From Pyropia yezoensis (Eukaryota; Rhodophyta; Bangiophyceae; Bangiales; Bangiaceae), in the NCBI GenBank assembly GCA_009829735.1, contig CM020619.1:25941554-26005553 (forward strand): DNA of 64,000 nucleotides, in the 5' to 3' direction. Positions 1 through 10,871 of the stretch are shown here, piece by piece; within the stretch, counting starts at the first letter, position 1; every line of letters starts with the position of its first letter. The position numbers and the translations under genes are program-made. The notes beneath the pieces are model-generated. The model ran no database searches. It saw only the letters and a list, made by a program, of their open reading frames with translations, and was not told the origin of the DNA.

Positions 1-1
1 C

Positions 2-3000
2 GCCCTGGCCGCCGCGTGGGCCGCGTCGGCCCGATCGCCGCCGCCGTCGCCGGGCGGGGCGGACGACGCGGCGGGTGCGGCGGCGGCCGGGGGGGGGGCC
101 GCCGCGACCGCCGCCCGAGACGCCCGTGCCCTCCGCGGGCGCCTCGCCACCGCCCTCTTCCGCGTGCACCGGCGCATCTTTTACGCGACGGGGGTGCTCA
201 AGTTTATCGACACGGTGCTGGGGTTGCTGCAGCCCATTGTCCTCAACCTGCTGCTGCGCTTCCTTGCCCGCCGCACCGCCAACCCGTCGGAGAGTGCCGG
301 CGAGGGCGTCGGCCTGTCCGTGGCCTTTTTGGCCATCCTGGTCGCCAAGACCATTGTGGAGAACGTCTACTTCCTCAACGTGTTCCGCATGGCCATTCGC
401 GTGCGGTCGGGCCTGCAGTCCAACCTGTACCGCAAGGCGCTCACCATCTCCCCCGCCGCACGGTCGGGCACCACCGTCGGGGAGGTTGTCAATTACATGC
501 AGCTGGATTCCCAGCGCATTGGGGATCTCGCCCAGTTTATCCACGCCACGTGGAGCTCCCCGGTGGCGGTCATCGTTTCGGTGGGGCTGCTGTACCACTA
601 CATTGGGCCGTCGGCCTTCATCGGCGTTGGTGTCACGCTGATGATGCTACCGGTGCAGGGCAAGCTGATTGGGCTGCAGTCTGGCTTCCGCAAGTCAGTC
701 GTGGTACGTGGTTCTGAGAGGTGGTGGCCGTCTTGGCTCGTCGCTGCCTGGCGGTACATACTCAACGTTGAGATGCGTGTGTGTTGGGGTCTGGAACTCG
801 TTTGCGGTTGGACGCTTGCGTATGCTTGTTCCGTCGCTCACTCTGCCGGTTGACTTGCCTTTGCCACTGTCTCTTTTTTTTTTTTTTCTTCTTCCATGTC
901 ACGCCGTCGCTGTGGTCTTGCTGGTACCCAGGGTATCACTGACACTCGTGTCAAGCTAATGAGCGAGATCCTTCAGGGCATCAAGGCGGTCAAGTTCTAC
1001 GCTTGGGAGCGGCCGTTTGTCTCCAGTGTCGTTGACGTGCGCGCCAAGGAGGTGTCGGGTTTCCGGCGGCTCGTCCTGGTCTCCTCGGGCTCTTTCGCCC
1101 TCATCTTGTTCGTGCCCGTCTTCACCAGCATTATCACCTTTGCCTTCTATCGTGGTGTGTTTGGCAACCCGCTGGTTGCTTCCGACGTCTTCACTGCCGT
1201 CGCCCTCCTCAACGCGCTGCGGTCGCCTATTATCGTGATGCCAGCCGTGGTGACGGCACTCATTGACGCCCGTGTCGGCATTAAGCGGCTGCAGTCCTTC
1301 TTTGGGCTTGAGGAGACGTCGAACTATCACCGTGGGGGGGTGGCGGGGGACTACGCGGCGGAGGAGGAGGCGGCCACCGACGGGGGCGAGGACGAGCCAG
1401 CGGGCCGCGGCCTGGTGGAGGTGGTCGACGGCACGTTTTCCTGGGGCACCCCCACCGCTGCGGCGAATGGCGCCGATGCCGCCGCTGAGGGCGCTGTTGT
1501 GGACGGTGCGAGTAGTGAGGGGTCGTTCCCGGCGGTGCCAGCCTTGACAACGGCTATTGCCACGCCGGCAACGGCGGTGGCCGTGCCGTCCGATGACACG
1601 CCGGCAGTGTCCTCGGCGACGCTACCGGCCGACGAGCCGGCCGAGGCGGCGCCGTCCACCGCTTCGGTGGTCCTCCGCAACATTTCGGTGCGTTGCGAGC
1701 CGGGAAAGCTGACGGCCATCATTGGCCGCGTCGGTGCTGGCAAGTCATCCCTGCTACAAGCAATGCTGGGGGAGTTAAACAAGCTGTCTGGCACGGTGCG
1801 CATGGTTGGCTCCTGCGCGTACGTTGCGCAGACGGCGTGGATTCTCAACGGCACCCTGCGGGAGAACATCACGTTTGGTACCCCCTTTGACGAGGCGCGC
1901 TACAAGTCGGCGGTCTACGCGGCGGTGTTGGCAGACGACTTGGCCGTCCTCCCCGCTGGCGACGCCACCGCCATTGGGGAGAAGGGCATCAACCTGTCTG
2001 GGGGTCAAAAACAGCGGGTTGCGCTTGCACGCGCCATCTATGCCGACGCGGACGTGTTTCTCCTCGATGACCCGCTGAGCGCCCTCGACGCGCACGTAGG
2101 CGCCGAGGTCTTTCGGCGGTGCATGGGGCCCGGCGGCGTCCTTCGCAACCGCACGACCGTGCTCGTGACCAACCAGCTCCACGTCCTCCCCGAGGCGAGC
2201 TTGGTGGTTTTTCTCCAGGCGGGCCGCGTGAAGAACGTGGGCGGCTACAAGGAGCTGATGCGCGGGGACGCGGACTTTCGCAAGCTGATGGAGGAGACGG
2301 CAGGCACCGCCGACGCTGCAACCCGCAGCACCGGTAGCGCCGGACGCTCCCGTTCACGGTCGATGGCGGCATCGGTAGGAGGGGCTGTGACCGCGTCTGC
2401 CGCTGCGGCGGTGGCTACCGCGTCGCGCGGCGGCAGCCGGACGACCAGCGTGACGGCCACTGCCGCATCACGGGGAGGGCGGCCGTCGGTGCACGGCGGC
2501 AGCGTAACGGGAGAGGTTGACGATGCCGACGACGACGTGGCCGCTGGGAGCACGCTGATGGTGGCTGAGGAGCGCCAGACGGGCAACGTGCTGGGCTCTG
2601 TGTACCTACAGTATAGTCGGGCGGCGGGTGGGGTGGTCGTCTTTACGCTGGCGCTCATCTTCTTCCTTCTCTCAACCGCTGTCCCGATTGTTACGACGTG
2701 GTGGCTGAGCTTTTGGACGGAGCAGGAGGCACCCGGGGAGGTACCCCGATCGCTGGGCTTCTACTTGGGCATCTACTTTGCCCTTGGCGTGGCGTACCCT
2801 GTGGTCACCTTTGCGTGCTCGGCGTGGTTCTACCTGTCAACGTTGCGGGCCAGCCGCAAGCTGCACAACGCCGCGCTTGCGAGCGTGATGCTCGCACCGC
2901 TCTCCTACTTTGACACGACCCCGCTGGGTCGCGTCTTGGCGCGCTTCTCCAAGGATACCGACGGCGTCGACTCCCTGTTGCCCACTTCCATCTACACGGC

Positions 3001-5145
3001 GATGCTGACGTGCGGCAACCTCATTGCTGCGGTCGTCCAGATCTCCATTTTCTTTCCCGTATTCCTGGCGGTCGCCGCCCCCGTGTCAGCGTGCTACGTC
3101 GGCTTGCAGCGCTTTTTCAAGCGGACGTCCCTGGAGCTCAAGCGCCTCGACGCCATCAGCCGATCCCCCATCTTTGCGCATTTCAGTGAGTCCTTGAATG
3201 GCCTCTGCACTATTCGTGCGTTTGGCCGCCGGGCAGCGTTTGAGCACTCGTCGCTGCGCAGGGTGGACGAGAACACGCGGGCCTACTGGCTGTGGGTGGC
3301 TGGCAACCGCTGGTTCAGCCTTTCCCTCGAGCTGCTTGGCGCGCTGCTGGTGTTTTCCATCGCCATCTTTGCCGTCACGTTTGCGGACGAGCTGCCGTCG
3401 GCGGTGGGACTGTCGCTGACGTCGGCGCTGCAGGTACGTGGGCGCAACGGGGGGGGGGGGGGGGGGGGGCGGGGAGGGGACAGGCGCCGCTGCGGGGGGA
3501 CCGCTGGCGGGAGGCGGTCACCTCGGGTGCTGGCGGCCGTTTGTGGGGAGCGCGGCAGACCTGGGGCCCTCGCTGCGCGGGGCTTCATCATCTCACGCTC
3601 CCACTCTAGCTCTTTTCCAACTTGCTACGGTATTCCTCTGTCCTTGCTTTGTCCCCTGTACTCTTTCCGTCGCCCTCCGCTCCCCTTTCTTGCACGTGCC
3701 CCCCTCACGCAGGTGACGGCCATTCTGGGATTCACCGTCAGGTCTGTGACAGGTACGTGGGCGTAACATGGGTGGGGGGGGTGCGGGGAAGGGGACAGGT
3801 GCCGTTGCGAGGGCACCACTGGCGGGAGGCGGTTGCCTTGGGTGCTGGCGCATGCTGCGCTCATGGGGAGTGTGGCAGACCTGGGCCCTCTCTGCGCGGC
3901 GCTTCATCAACTCACCATGCTCCCACTCTCGCTATTGTCCAATTTGCTACGGTTTTTCGCCCGACAGAGGTGGAGAGCAACTTTTCTTCTGTCGAGCGGC
4001 TCTTTTACTATGCCGACTCTATCCCGCAAGAGGCGGCCTACGCGCCGCCAGGGTCGCTGGGCGGCAGCGACAGCGGCCGTAGCGGCGTCGGTAGGACCAA
4101 GCGTGTGACCGCAGGGGACGCTGCGCTTGCGGCACGGCTCGAGCGGTCCCTCGCGGCCGCGCCGCCGGGTCCGACGGTCGTGGCGCCACCGCCCAACTGG
4201 CCCACCGCGGGCGCGGTGGAGTTCAAGAACGTGTCGCTGCGCTACCGGGAGGGCCTCGACCTGGTCCTCCGCGGCGTGAGCCTATCGGTCCCCGGCGGCT
4301 CCCGGGTGGGCGTGGTTGGCCGCACCGGCGCCGGCAAGTCGTCGCTGATGATTGCGTTGTTGCGGTTGGTGGAGGTTGCGGGTGGGCAGATCTTGGTGGA
4401 CGGCGTGGACCTGGCGACGCTGGGCCTCGAGGCGGTGCGGGGGGGCGTCTGCATCATTCCGCAGGACCCCGTGATGTTTAGCGGCTCGTTGCGCTTCAAC
4501 GTGGACCCGTTCGAGGAGCACTCGGACGCGGACATTTGGGCTGCCCTCGAGGCGGCCCACCTGAAACCCTTTGTCACTGACTTTGAGGGCGGCCTCCACG
4601 CGCGCATCGCCGAGTACGGGGAGAATCTTTCGGCGGGCCAGCGGCAGCTGGTGTGTCTCGCGCGCGCGCTGCTGCGGCGGCCGCGGCTGCTGCTTCTAGA
4701 CGAGGCGTCGTCGTCGCTCGATGTGGAGTCTGACACCCTCTTGCAGGCGACGCTCCGCCGCGCCTTCCGTGACTGCACGGTGCTGACCATTGCGCACCGG
4801 CTGTCAACGATTGCCGACTATGACAGCATTGTCGTCATGGACGCGGGGGCGGTGGCGGACCACGACTCCCCAGAGGCGCTGCTGGGTCGCCCCGACAGTC
4901 TGCTGTACCAGCTGGTGGATGCGATGGGCCCGCGCGGGGCGGCCGCGTTCCGGGAGCTCGTCCGGCTGGGCCGCGCGGGGCGGGAGGCGGGCGGCGACCC
5001 GGGGGCGAGCCTGGAGACCTTCCTCGAGCTCCAGCAGCGCCTCGCCGCCGAGGCGGAGGACGAGGCCGACGCGGCGACGGCAGCCGCGGCAGCCCCTGCC
5101 GCGGCGCTGACCGATGGGGCAGGATCTGCCGGGGAGGAGTCGTGA
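2..5145 (+). CDS. ABCC/MRP-type ABC transporter, 5'-partial, four exons
   Basis: Full-type ABC exporter of the multidrug-resistance-associated (ABCC) class, expected to pump conjugated or amphipathic anions across a membrane with ATP. Exons read 2-703, 932-3433, 3713-3752 and 3968-5145; all junctions are GT-AG and the reading phases agree, giving about 1473 residues, and the frame is open to the window edge so the N-terminus lies outside. Order: TMD1, NBD1 (Walker A GRVGAGKSS, signature LSGGQ, Walker B VFLLDD), a Ser/Arg/Ala-rich linker, TMD2, NBD2 (Walker A GRTGAGKSS, signature LSAGQ, Walker B LLLLDEASSSLD). The ABCC hallmark VKFYAWE follows the first intron. NBD1 carries an unusual roughly 80-residue Ala/Thr/Glu-rich insert between the FSW strand and LRNIS. 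The class is secure; the substrate is not known. Confidence 0.95.
704..931 (+). other. Intron 1 of the ABC transporter gene
   Basis: A 228-bp phase-0 intron with donor gtacgtgg and acceptor cccag, containing a T-rich tract before the 3' end. Splicing joins the end of TMD1 helix sequence to the ITDTRVKLM segment that is well conserved in ABCC proteins. It is not obviously related to introns 2 and 3. Confidence 0.85.
3434..3712 (+). other. Intron 2 of the ABC transporter gene (paralogue of intron 3)
   Basis: A 279-bp phase-0 intron starting gtacgtgggcg and ending acgcag. After the donor it has a run of about 19 G, then a stretch of about 190 bp that aligns with intron 3 almost throughout, including GGCGGGAGGCGGT, GCAGACCTGGG and TTGCTACGGT. 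The last 65 bp or so are unique to this intron. Confidence 0.85.
3753..3967 (+). other. Intron 3 of the ABC transporter gene (paralogue of intron 2)
   Basis: A 215-bp phase-1 intron that also starts gtacgtgggcg and ends cgacag. It shares most of its length with intron 2 in the same order and orientation. Only a 40-nt exon (3713-3752) separates the two introns. Skipping or retention of either would break the reading frame before NBD2. Confidence 0.85.
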
Positions 5146-7889
5146 TAGACTGCGCGCGTGTTGTCAGCTGACTGGGGCGCGCTTCTTTCTTTTTCGTCTC
5201 CCGTTACTCTTTGACTGCTGTCCCTGCCTGCCATGACCTGTGGGTCTATCCCGTATTTCTATGGTTCCCCTTTTTCTTCTTTGTCCCATCGACGAAAAGT
5301 ACGACTTGCGCATGGCTTCCTCCTCTTTGCACTGCCCCTCCCCGCCGTTTCAGGCAGCCCCCCTAATTGCGTGCGCCACTCAAGCCGCCCCCGCCGCCAC
5401 ACAAGACCACTCTGCGGTGCTGCGGGCCCCAATGGCGGCTAATGAGCTTGCGTATCTGTTCGTTAACCGTGACGACGTTCAGAGGAGCTTCGCTGTTTAC
5501 ATATTAAATACATATGTGTATTTTTCCAGGAACAAATGAGGGAACAGCCCCGTGCGGCAACGCATCGCTTCAAGGGCATGTCATGCCCAAAAGGGGGGGG
5601 AGACTCCGGGGTCACGGCGGCATGGTGACCGCGGCGCGTGCTCCGTCGCTTAGAGAGCGAGGAGCTGTTCCGCCACCGCCGCTCATCTGGGGTGAGTGCC
5701 TGCCACCGGACAGGGGCAGGCGCTTGCTGTCCCTCTCCTCCTCTCTGGGGCACAGACCGAGAGATCAAAGTGGCTGTGCTGTGGCTTTCTTTCAAAGGCC
5801 GGCCGCCCGGCGGCGGCAACCGCCACCCAGTGGGCACGGTCTAGAAGCAATCATTTATGTCCTGGATCTCGAGACTGCTTGGCGTGGCACCCACCTCCGC
5901 GCGACTTGATCTCTGGACCGAACCTTGCGGCCGGTGGGTGCGAGGGGGTGCGGGCGTCCCAGCCTGCTGCCACCTGCACCGCAAGTGCCTCGCCCGCGCA
6001 CCTGCGGTGAGAGAGAGCCGCAGTCAGAGAACCCGCTAGACGTGGCCACTGCGCTTGCGGGCAATAGCGTTCGCAAACTGGACCCACCACTGAACGAGGA
6101 GGTGCGAGCCATGAAACGCTGAATCGCCCACACGCTGACATGCCTCATAACCATGCTTTGCTCGGTCCTGCGGAGGCTATTTGAGGCAGTCTATCCACTA
6201 CAGTTCACGATGCGCGGGTCGGGAGGATCAGATGCGTTTCCCGTGGGCGAGCGCGATCGCTCACTGCAACGCCGAGAAGATTCAAACGACCTGAATAACC
6301 ACAGTATAAATGTTCACGTGAAAATATTTGTGAAAATCTTCCATAAGTAGGTATGTCGGTTGGTACAGTACAGTACGTCCGCACATATCTAGTATCTATG
6401 TCGCGTGAGGAACACCAAATTATTTATATATTCAGAGGGAAAACACTTGACCTTCTTGACGGAATGCCCTACCTTCCCATCCGAGCGCTGTCGTGCCGCG
6501 TACGCATGGTGATCGACACGGGCTTACACACAGACGGTGCGTGGACTGTGTTTTATGTATGTGCAACAGGACGAAGCGCTTCAGACGCGCTTCAGGCGCG
6601 AGTGAACGTTTTTGTTTAATCAGTAGAAGCGCTTCTTTGAAGCAGCCATGCCTGACGGAGCAACTGCTGGGTTTCTTGGACGGAGATGGTGCAAGCGCTG
6701 GCTGGGGGTGTCGTCCCGTCGTTGTCGCCGCCGTGACCGCCGCCGCCGCCGCTGTTGCGGTTGCCACGGTCGCCGCGGTCGGGCTGTCGGCCAAAGGCGG
6801 GCTGCACCGCCTCCCCGATGGGCTGCAGTTCAAGGCGAGCATGGTCCGTAGACGGTCTTGCCCTTGTCGATGGCCAACCCCATGGAGCCCATAACGTCAG
6901 AGAGGGGACAGTCGCCGAGCACCGTACTGAAACGAAAGCTTCGCTGCTGCCGACTTAAGTGACCCATTGCTTTTGAAACTTTGTAGGGTCGTGGTGTGCG
7001 GGAGCGAGCAAGAAGTCATGAGGGGGGGGTGAACAGAAAAGGGAGGGTGAGGGAGGGTGGGGGGGGGGGGGTGCGAGAGGCTTGATTCAGCGGGTGGGTC
7101 TATTGAAGCCGGCTGCATTGAAGCCGGCTTCATTGATCCGGCTTGCTTGGTCCAGCTACAACGAAGTCGGCTTTGTCAAGCCGACTTCATTGAAGCCGTC
7201 GACTCATTGAGGCTTCAATGAAGCCGCCGGCTTCATTGACGCCAGCTTCAAAAGCCAGCGGCTTCATTGAAACCGGCTTCATTCAAGCCACCAGGAGACC
7301 CAGCCCAAGGAAGCCAGCTCTTCTAGTACTTCATTCGCTACCCACCATGTGAGCGACCCGGGGTGCGTCTAATTGTTGCCGCTTGTCAGGAAAAAGTGAA
7401 TTTACCATGACAAGCATAATGTATCAATTCACATGAAATATTGAGCGACACACAAGAGAAGAGGAAGTCACATATTCCACCGAAATGCAGCTCTGCAACC
7501 CAGTCCGACTTGCCTCGCTACAGTATGGTGTATGATGCTCTCAGCCACGCCACCTATCGGTTTTTCGGGAGAGGCCAACCTGAACGGCGGGGTGTCCTGG
7601 CCAGGCACAGTCGCGAGCTTGTCGACGGCCAGTCGCACGAGAACGGTTTGGGCGCGTTGGCCACGCGACGTCGTTCGCACGGTTGGACGAACAGGCCATT
7701 TCTCAACCGCCGCCCGGGGCGCTCGAGCGATTTAGCAGAGTCGCCTCCTCACAGTATGCCAGTGGTACATTGCCGGCTGCGTGTGAGAACGCAGAAGCGT
7801 CGGGGTCAGACCGCGTGTTGAGGCGGGCGGGTAGCGGGCGAGGGCAGGACTGGAGGGAGTTGGGGGGGGTCACCTCGCCTTTGCTGGCC
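5146..7889. other. Intergenic region without a confident gene
   Basis: No reading frame here resembles a known protein. The stretch 5480-5530 is AT-rich and may hold the transporter's 3' end signals. At 6570-6640 the palindrome GAAGCGCTTC occurs twice. On the minus strand 6616-6807 there is a short Gly/Arg/Asn-rich frame ending QLLRQAWLLQRSASTD that could be a 3' exon remnant, too weak to call. The palindromic field at 7105-7292 is listed separately. Confidence 0.5.
7105..7292. repeat. Palindromic GAAGCCGGCTTC repeat field
   Basis: About ten imperfect copies of GAAGCC/GGCTTC half-sites, often fused into the palindrome GAAGCCGGCTTC and usually followed by ATTGA. Spacing is irregular and both orientations occur, so the region can fold into several alternative hairpins. 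Function unknown; it lies about 600 bp upstream of the CRTAC1-like gene. Confidence 0.7.
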
Positions 7890-9674
7890 ATGGGGCGAAT
7901 CTGGAGAACCGGTGCCTCGCCGCGGGCTGCGGCGCTACTGGTCTTTGCCCCCGTTTTGGTGTTGCTGCTATCAACCCTTCATTGCGCTGATGCTGCTACA
8001 CCTGCTGAGGCGGGCCACCAGCGAGCGGTGGCGGCACAGAGGAGGCGAGACGCTCGCGCTAAGGTGCCCAACCGACTGGTCGAAGGCCGCCGCGCTCAGC
8101 TGTTGGGGGACGAGGGCCCTGTCAATGCCAACGAGGCGAAAGCATTGGCAGCAGCGGCGGCAAAGGCGGCTGCCTTGAAGGCGCGGAAGTTCCTCGGCAC
8201 TCAACCGTCGTGGCCACGGTTTTTTGACGTCTCGGCTCGGTCCGGGCTGTCCCAGCTGCGTACCCTCAAGTTTGGAGGACCCGTTGTTGCGGATCTGGAC
8301 CAGGACGGGCACTACGACCTCGTGCTGCCGCAGCACAATGACCCCAACGCGACGCGTGTGTATTGGAGCAATGGGGATGGCACCTTTCGTATGGGCCCCC
8401 AGGTGAAGCCTGGCTGGACTGACGTGCACGGCATCACAGCTGGGCAGCTGCGGCTGTCTGGCCAGCAGTCGCTGGACTTGCTCGTGACGCTGGGGGGGAG
8501 CAACGGTGAATCCCCGTCGTCGCCAGTAATGTACCGGTTCGGCAAGGACAACAGTTTGGTGGAGGAGAGCGCCGCAACTGGTGTGAACGCGCGGGCCATG
8601 CGTGGCCGGTCTCCACGGTTTATGGACTTGAACCAGGACGGCAAGTTGGACGTGGTGTTCGTCAACTACGAGCGCACCGGCTCCTACAAGGGCGCCCGTC
8701 AGATGGTGTACCGCAATACGGGTGGTGGACGGATGCGTGTACAGGCCAACACTCGTTTTGAGGCTGCCGATGCTGAGCAGGCGCTGGTGTGTGATGTGGA
8801 CGGCGACGGCATCCCAGACCTTCTCACTTGGCCTTGGCCGCGGCTCTATCGCAGCTCGGGCGATTTCAAGTTTGATGACGTGACCGAGGAGATGCTGTGG
8901 ACCTTTGGCGGTCCTCCCGCGCTGGCGGCTGGTCTTAAGGGCATCCGCGCAGTGGCAGAGCTTGACTACGACAATGACGGTAAGATGGACCTGTACATAG
9001 CGCGGGAATTCGGGTCGAATGACGTGCTGCTACGAAACATGGGCGGATACTACGCGGATGTGAGCCGAGCAGCAAAGCTTCCCTATCACGGAGACCATCG
9101 GGGCGTCACTGTGGGGGATGTCAACAACGACGGCTTCATGGATGTCATGGTGTTTCGGTACGGCCCTGCCAGATGGGCAGACCTGATACTCATTAATCAG
9201 GGGGACGGCACCTTCCAGACCACAAAGGACCACGGGGCGGTGGTGTCGGGGACCAATGGTCGCGGAGACATGGGCCAGTTCTTTGTCGCCGATGGGGATG
9301 GCAAGCTGGACTTGCTCATGGGCAATGGGGACCACGACAGCGTGTGGGCCAAGGGCACCTGGTCTATGTTCCGCAACGCACTGCCGGATCGTTGGAGTGG
9401 CAACTACCTGATTGTGCAGGTCGGCAAGGCGTGGGGAGATTCTGCAGCCGCACTTGGCGCCGTCGTCAAGGTCGACATTGGCGGCGAGGTGGTACTGACC
9501 CGCCGGGTGGGGTCGGCTGGCGCGAGCTACAGCCAGAGCCGTCTCAACATTGTGCACTTTGGCGTCGGGAAGGTCGGCGAGGTGCTCTCTGTCGAGGTCA
9601 AGTGGACAAACGGCAAGACGGCCAAGAAGCTCAAGGTGAAGGCCAACTCGCGCATCAAGATGGGGAAGTTTTGA
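7890..9674 (+). CDS. Secreted VCBS/FG-GAP repeat protein with C-terminal ASPIC/UnbV domain (CRTAC1-like)
   Basis: A 594-residue protein of the CRTAC1/ASPIC family, which has an extracellular beta-propeller of calcium-binding repeats. The chosen ATG at 7890 opens a signal-peptide-like N-terminus (basic start, then LLVFAPVLVLLLSTLHCADA); the frame is open further upstream but without a better ATG. Repeats with D-x-D/N-x-DG calcium loops are visible: DLDQDG near residue 135, DLNQDG near 246, DVDGDG near 302, DYDNDG near 359, DVNNDG near 410, and DGDGKLD near 468. Residues from about 504 match the ASPIC/UnbV module (NYLIVQVGK, LGAVVKVDIGG, SQSRLNIVHFGVGK, VEVKWTNGK). No intron is needed. The family is widespread in bacteria and eukaryotes; its ligand is unknown. 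Confidence 0.9.
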   Translation: MGRIWRTGASPRAAALLVFAPVLVLLLSTLHCADAATPAEAGHQRAVAAQRRRDARAKVPNRLVEGRRAQLLGDEGPVNANEAKALAAAAAKAAALKARKFLGTQPSWPRFFDVSARSGLSQLRTLKFGGPVVADLDQDGHYDLVLPQHNDPNATRVYWSNGDGTFRMGPQVKPGWTDVHGITAGQLRLSGQQSLDLLVTLGGSNGESPSSPVMYRFGKDNSLVEESAATGVNARAMRGRSPRFMDLNQDGKLDVVFVNYERTGSYKGARQMVYRNTGGGRMRVQANTRFEAADAEQALVCDVDGDGIPDLLTWPWPRLYRSSGDFKFDDVTEEMLWTFGGPPALAAGLKGIRAVAELDYDNDGKMDLYIAREFGSNDVLLRNMGGYYADVSRAAKLPYHGDHRGVTVGDVNNDGFMDVMVFRYGPARWADLILINQGDGTFQTTKDHGAVVSGTNGRGDMGQFFVADGDGKLDLLMGNGDHDSVWAKGTWSMFRNALPDRWSGNYLIVQVGKAWGDSAAALGAVVKVDIGGEVVLTRRVGSAGASYSQSRLNIVHFGVGKVGEVLSVEVKWTNGKTAKKLKVKANSRIKMGKF

Positions 9675-9923
9675 TTATATATATACGTAGCTGCGTTCGG
9701 AGCGGCAATGGGCACTACACCCGAACTGGGGGAGCCTGATGGGCGGCTCTGTTCTGACTTTCGCTGCGCCAAGCTACCGGCGCAGTGTGTACACTGAGAT
9801 ATACATTTTTTATTATCACTGAACCGTAGCGCCTGTAGTCGAGAGATGCTATTGCTCGGGTCGGGAGTCGAACAACAAGACACACGCACAACATCAACCT
9901 AAAACAAACACGTAAAACCCAAA

Positions 9924-10871
9924 TCAAGTACGGCCCACCACGTGTGCCCCGGCAGGCCGAATGCCCGCCCCTGGCGCCCCCTCCTTGGGCTGCGCCCACT
10001 CCACGCGTAGGATCAGGTGGTCATACCCGTACCCATCCAGCTTCTCAATACACCGCGCCGCGTCGGCAATCTCCCGGAACGCCATGAACGCAAACCCGCG
10101 GCTCTCCCCCGTCACCCTGTCCCGCGACAGGTAGGTGCGGCGGATCGGTCCAAAGTTACTGAACAGCTCCTCCAGGTCCGCCTCAGTGGTGCTTGGGCTG
10201 ACGTTGCTCACCCGTACCGTTGCCGAGTCGTCGCGCTGGTACATACTCTCCCCCACGGCATCCGCCCCCGCCCCGCCGCCACGCTTGGACGGAGGCACGT
10301 ACTTGCCGCCCGCCCCACCACCGCCACCGCCGCCTTCCCCTTCCCCGCCCAAAGACGGCCCCGCCTCACCGCTGCGGGCCGCCGCCTCAAGGGACATCAG
10401 TTGGGCCCAGTTGTTCACCCCCCGACGCCGCTCCTCCTGCTTGATCTTAAAGCGCTCCATCTTCAGTCGCTTCTGGATGTCCATGTCCGCCTTGGCCCGC
10501 TCGTCGTCCGAGTTCTCCTCCTCCGAGTCCCCGGCTGGAGTCACCCACTCCATGTTGATCTCCTCCAGACTAATCGCCGAGATACCATACTCCCGCCCAG
10601 GTGCCTTCCCAGAGCACTCCCCAAACTTGGCCCACGACTTGCGAGCAGCCACCCCGCGAGACACCTTGCGCGTCTTTTGGGTAGTCCGCGTCAGTGTTGT
10701 CGTCTTGACAGCGTAGGCGTCCTCATTAATGGACCACTCCACCACGTGCTTGACTCCATCGCCGTCGACAAACTCCTCCCGGGGGGGAAGCTCCTTGTCG
10801 TCAGCGTAGCCGTCGTCGGCGCCCCAGTCAGTGGTGCCGCCGCCGCCAGCGTCAAGGTCGTCTTTCGCCAT
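9924..10871 (-). CDS. EIF3G: Translation initiation factor eIF3 subunit g
   Basis: A 315-residue subunit of the eIF3 complex, which binds the 40S ribosome and promotes scanning and reinitiation. The start ATG at 10871 opens MAKDDLDAGGGG; the frame continues upstream without a plausible start. Conserved features in order: acidic N-terminus with DGVKHVVEW, the RKSWAKFGEC segment diagnostic for eIF3g, a KYVPPSKR motif, then a C-terminal RRM (about residues 219-297) with RNP2 VRVSNV and RNP1 RGFAFMAF, closing GYDHLILRVEWAQP. A Gly-rich run lies before KYVPP. The CCHC-type zinc knuckle normally found between the WAKFG segment and KYVPP is absent: there is no CxxC in that interval. Intronless; tail to tail with the CRTAC1-like gene, about 250 bp apart. 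Confidence 0.95.
   Translation of the reverse strand: MAKDDLDAGGGGTTDWGADDGYADDKELPPREEFVDGDGVKHVVEWSINEDAYAVKTTTLTRTTQKTRKVSRGVAARKSWAKFGECSGKAPGREYGISAISLEEINMEWVTPAGDSEEENSDDERAKADMDIQKRLKMERFKIKQEERRRGVNNWAQLMSLEAAARSGEAGPSLGGEGEGGGGGGGAGGKYVPPSKRGGGAGADAVGESMYQRDDSATVRVSNVSPSTTEADLEELFSNFGPIRRTYLSRDRVTGESRGFAFMAFREIADAARCIEKLDGYGYDHLILRVEWAQPKEGAPGAGIRPAGAHVVGRT

Noticed and set aside
7105-7292. CRISPR-like array
   Set aside because: Spacers are not unique or even in length, units are palindromic and irregular, and the genome is eukaryotic.
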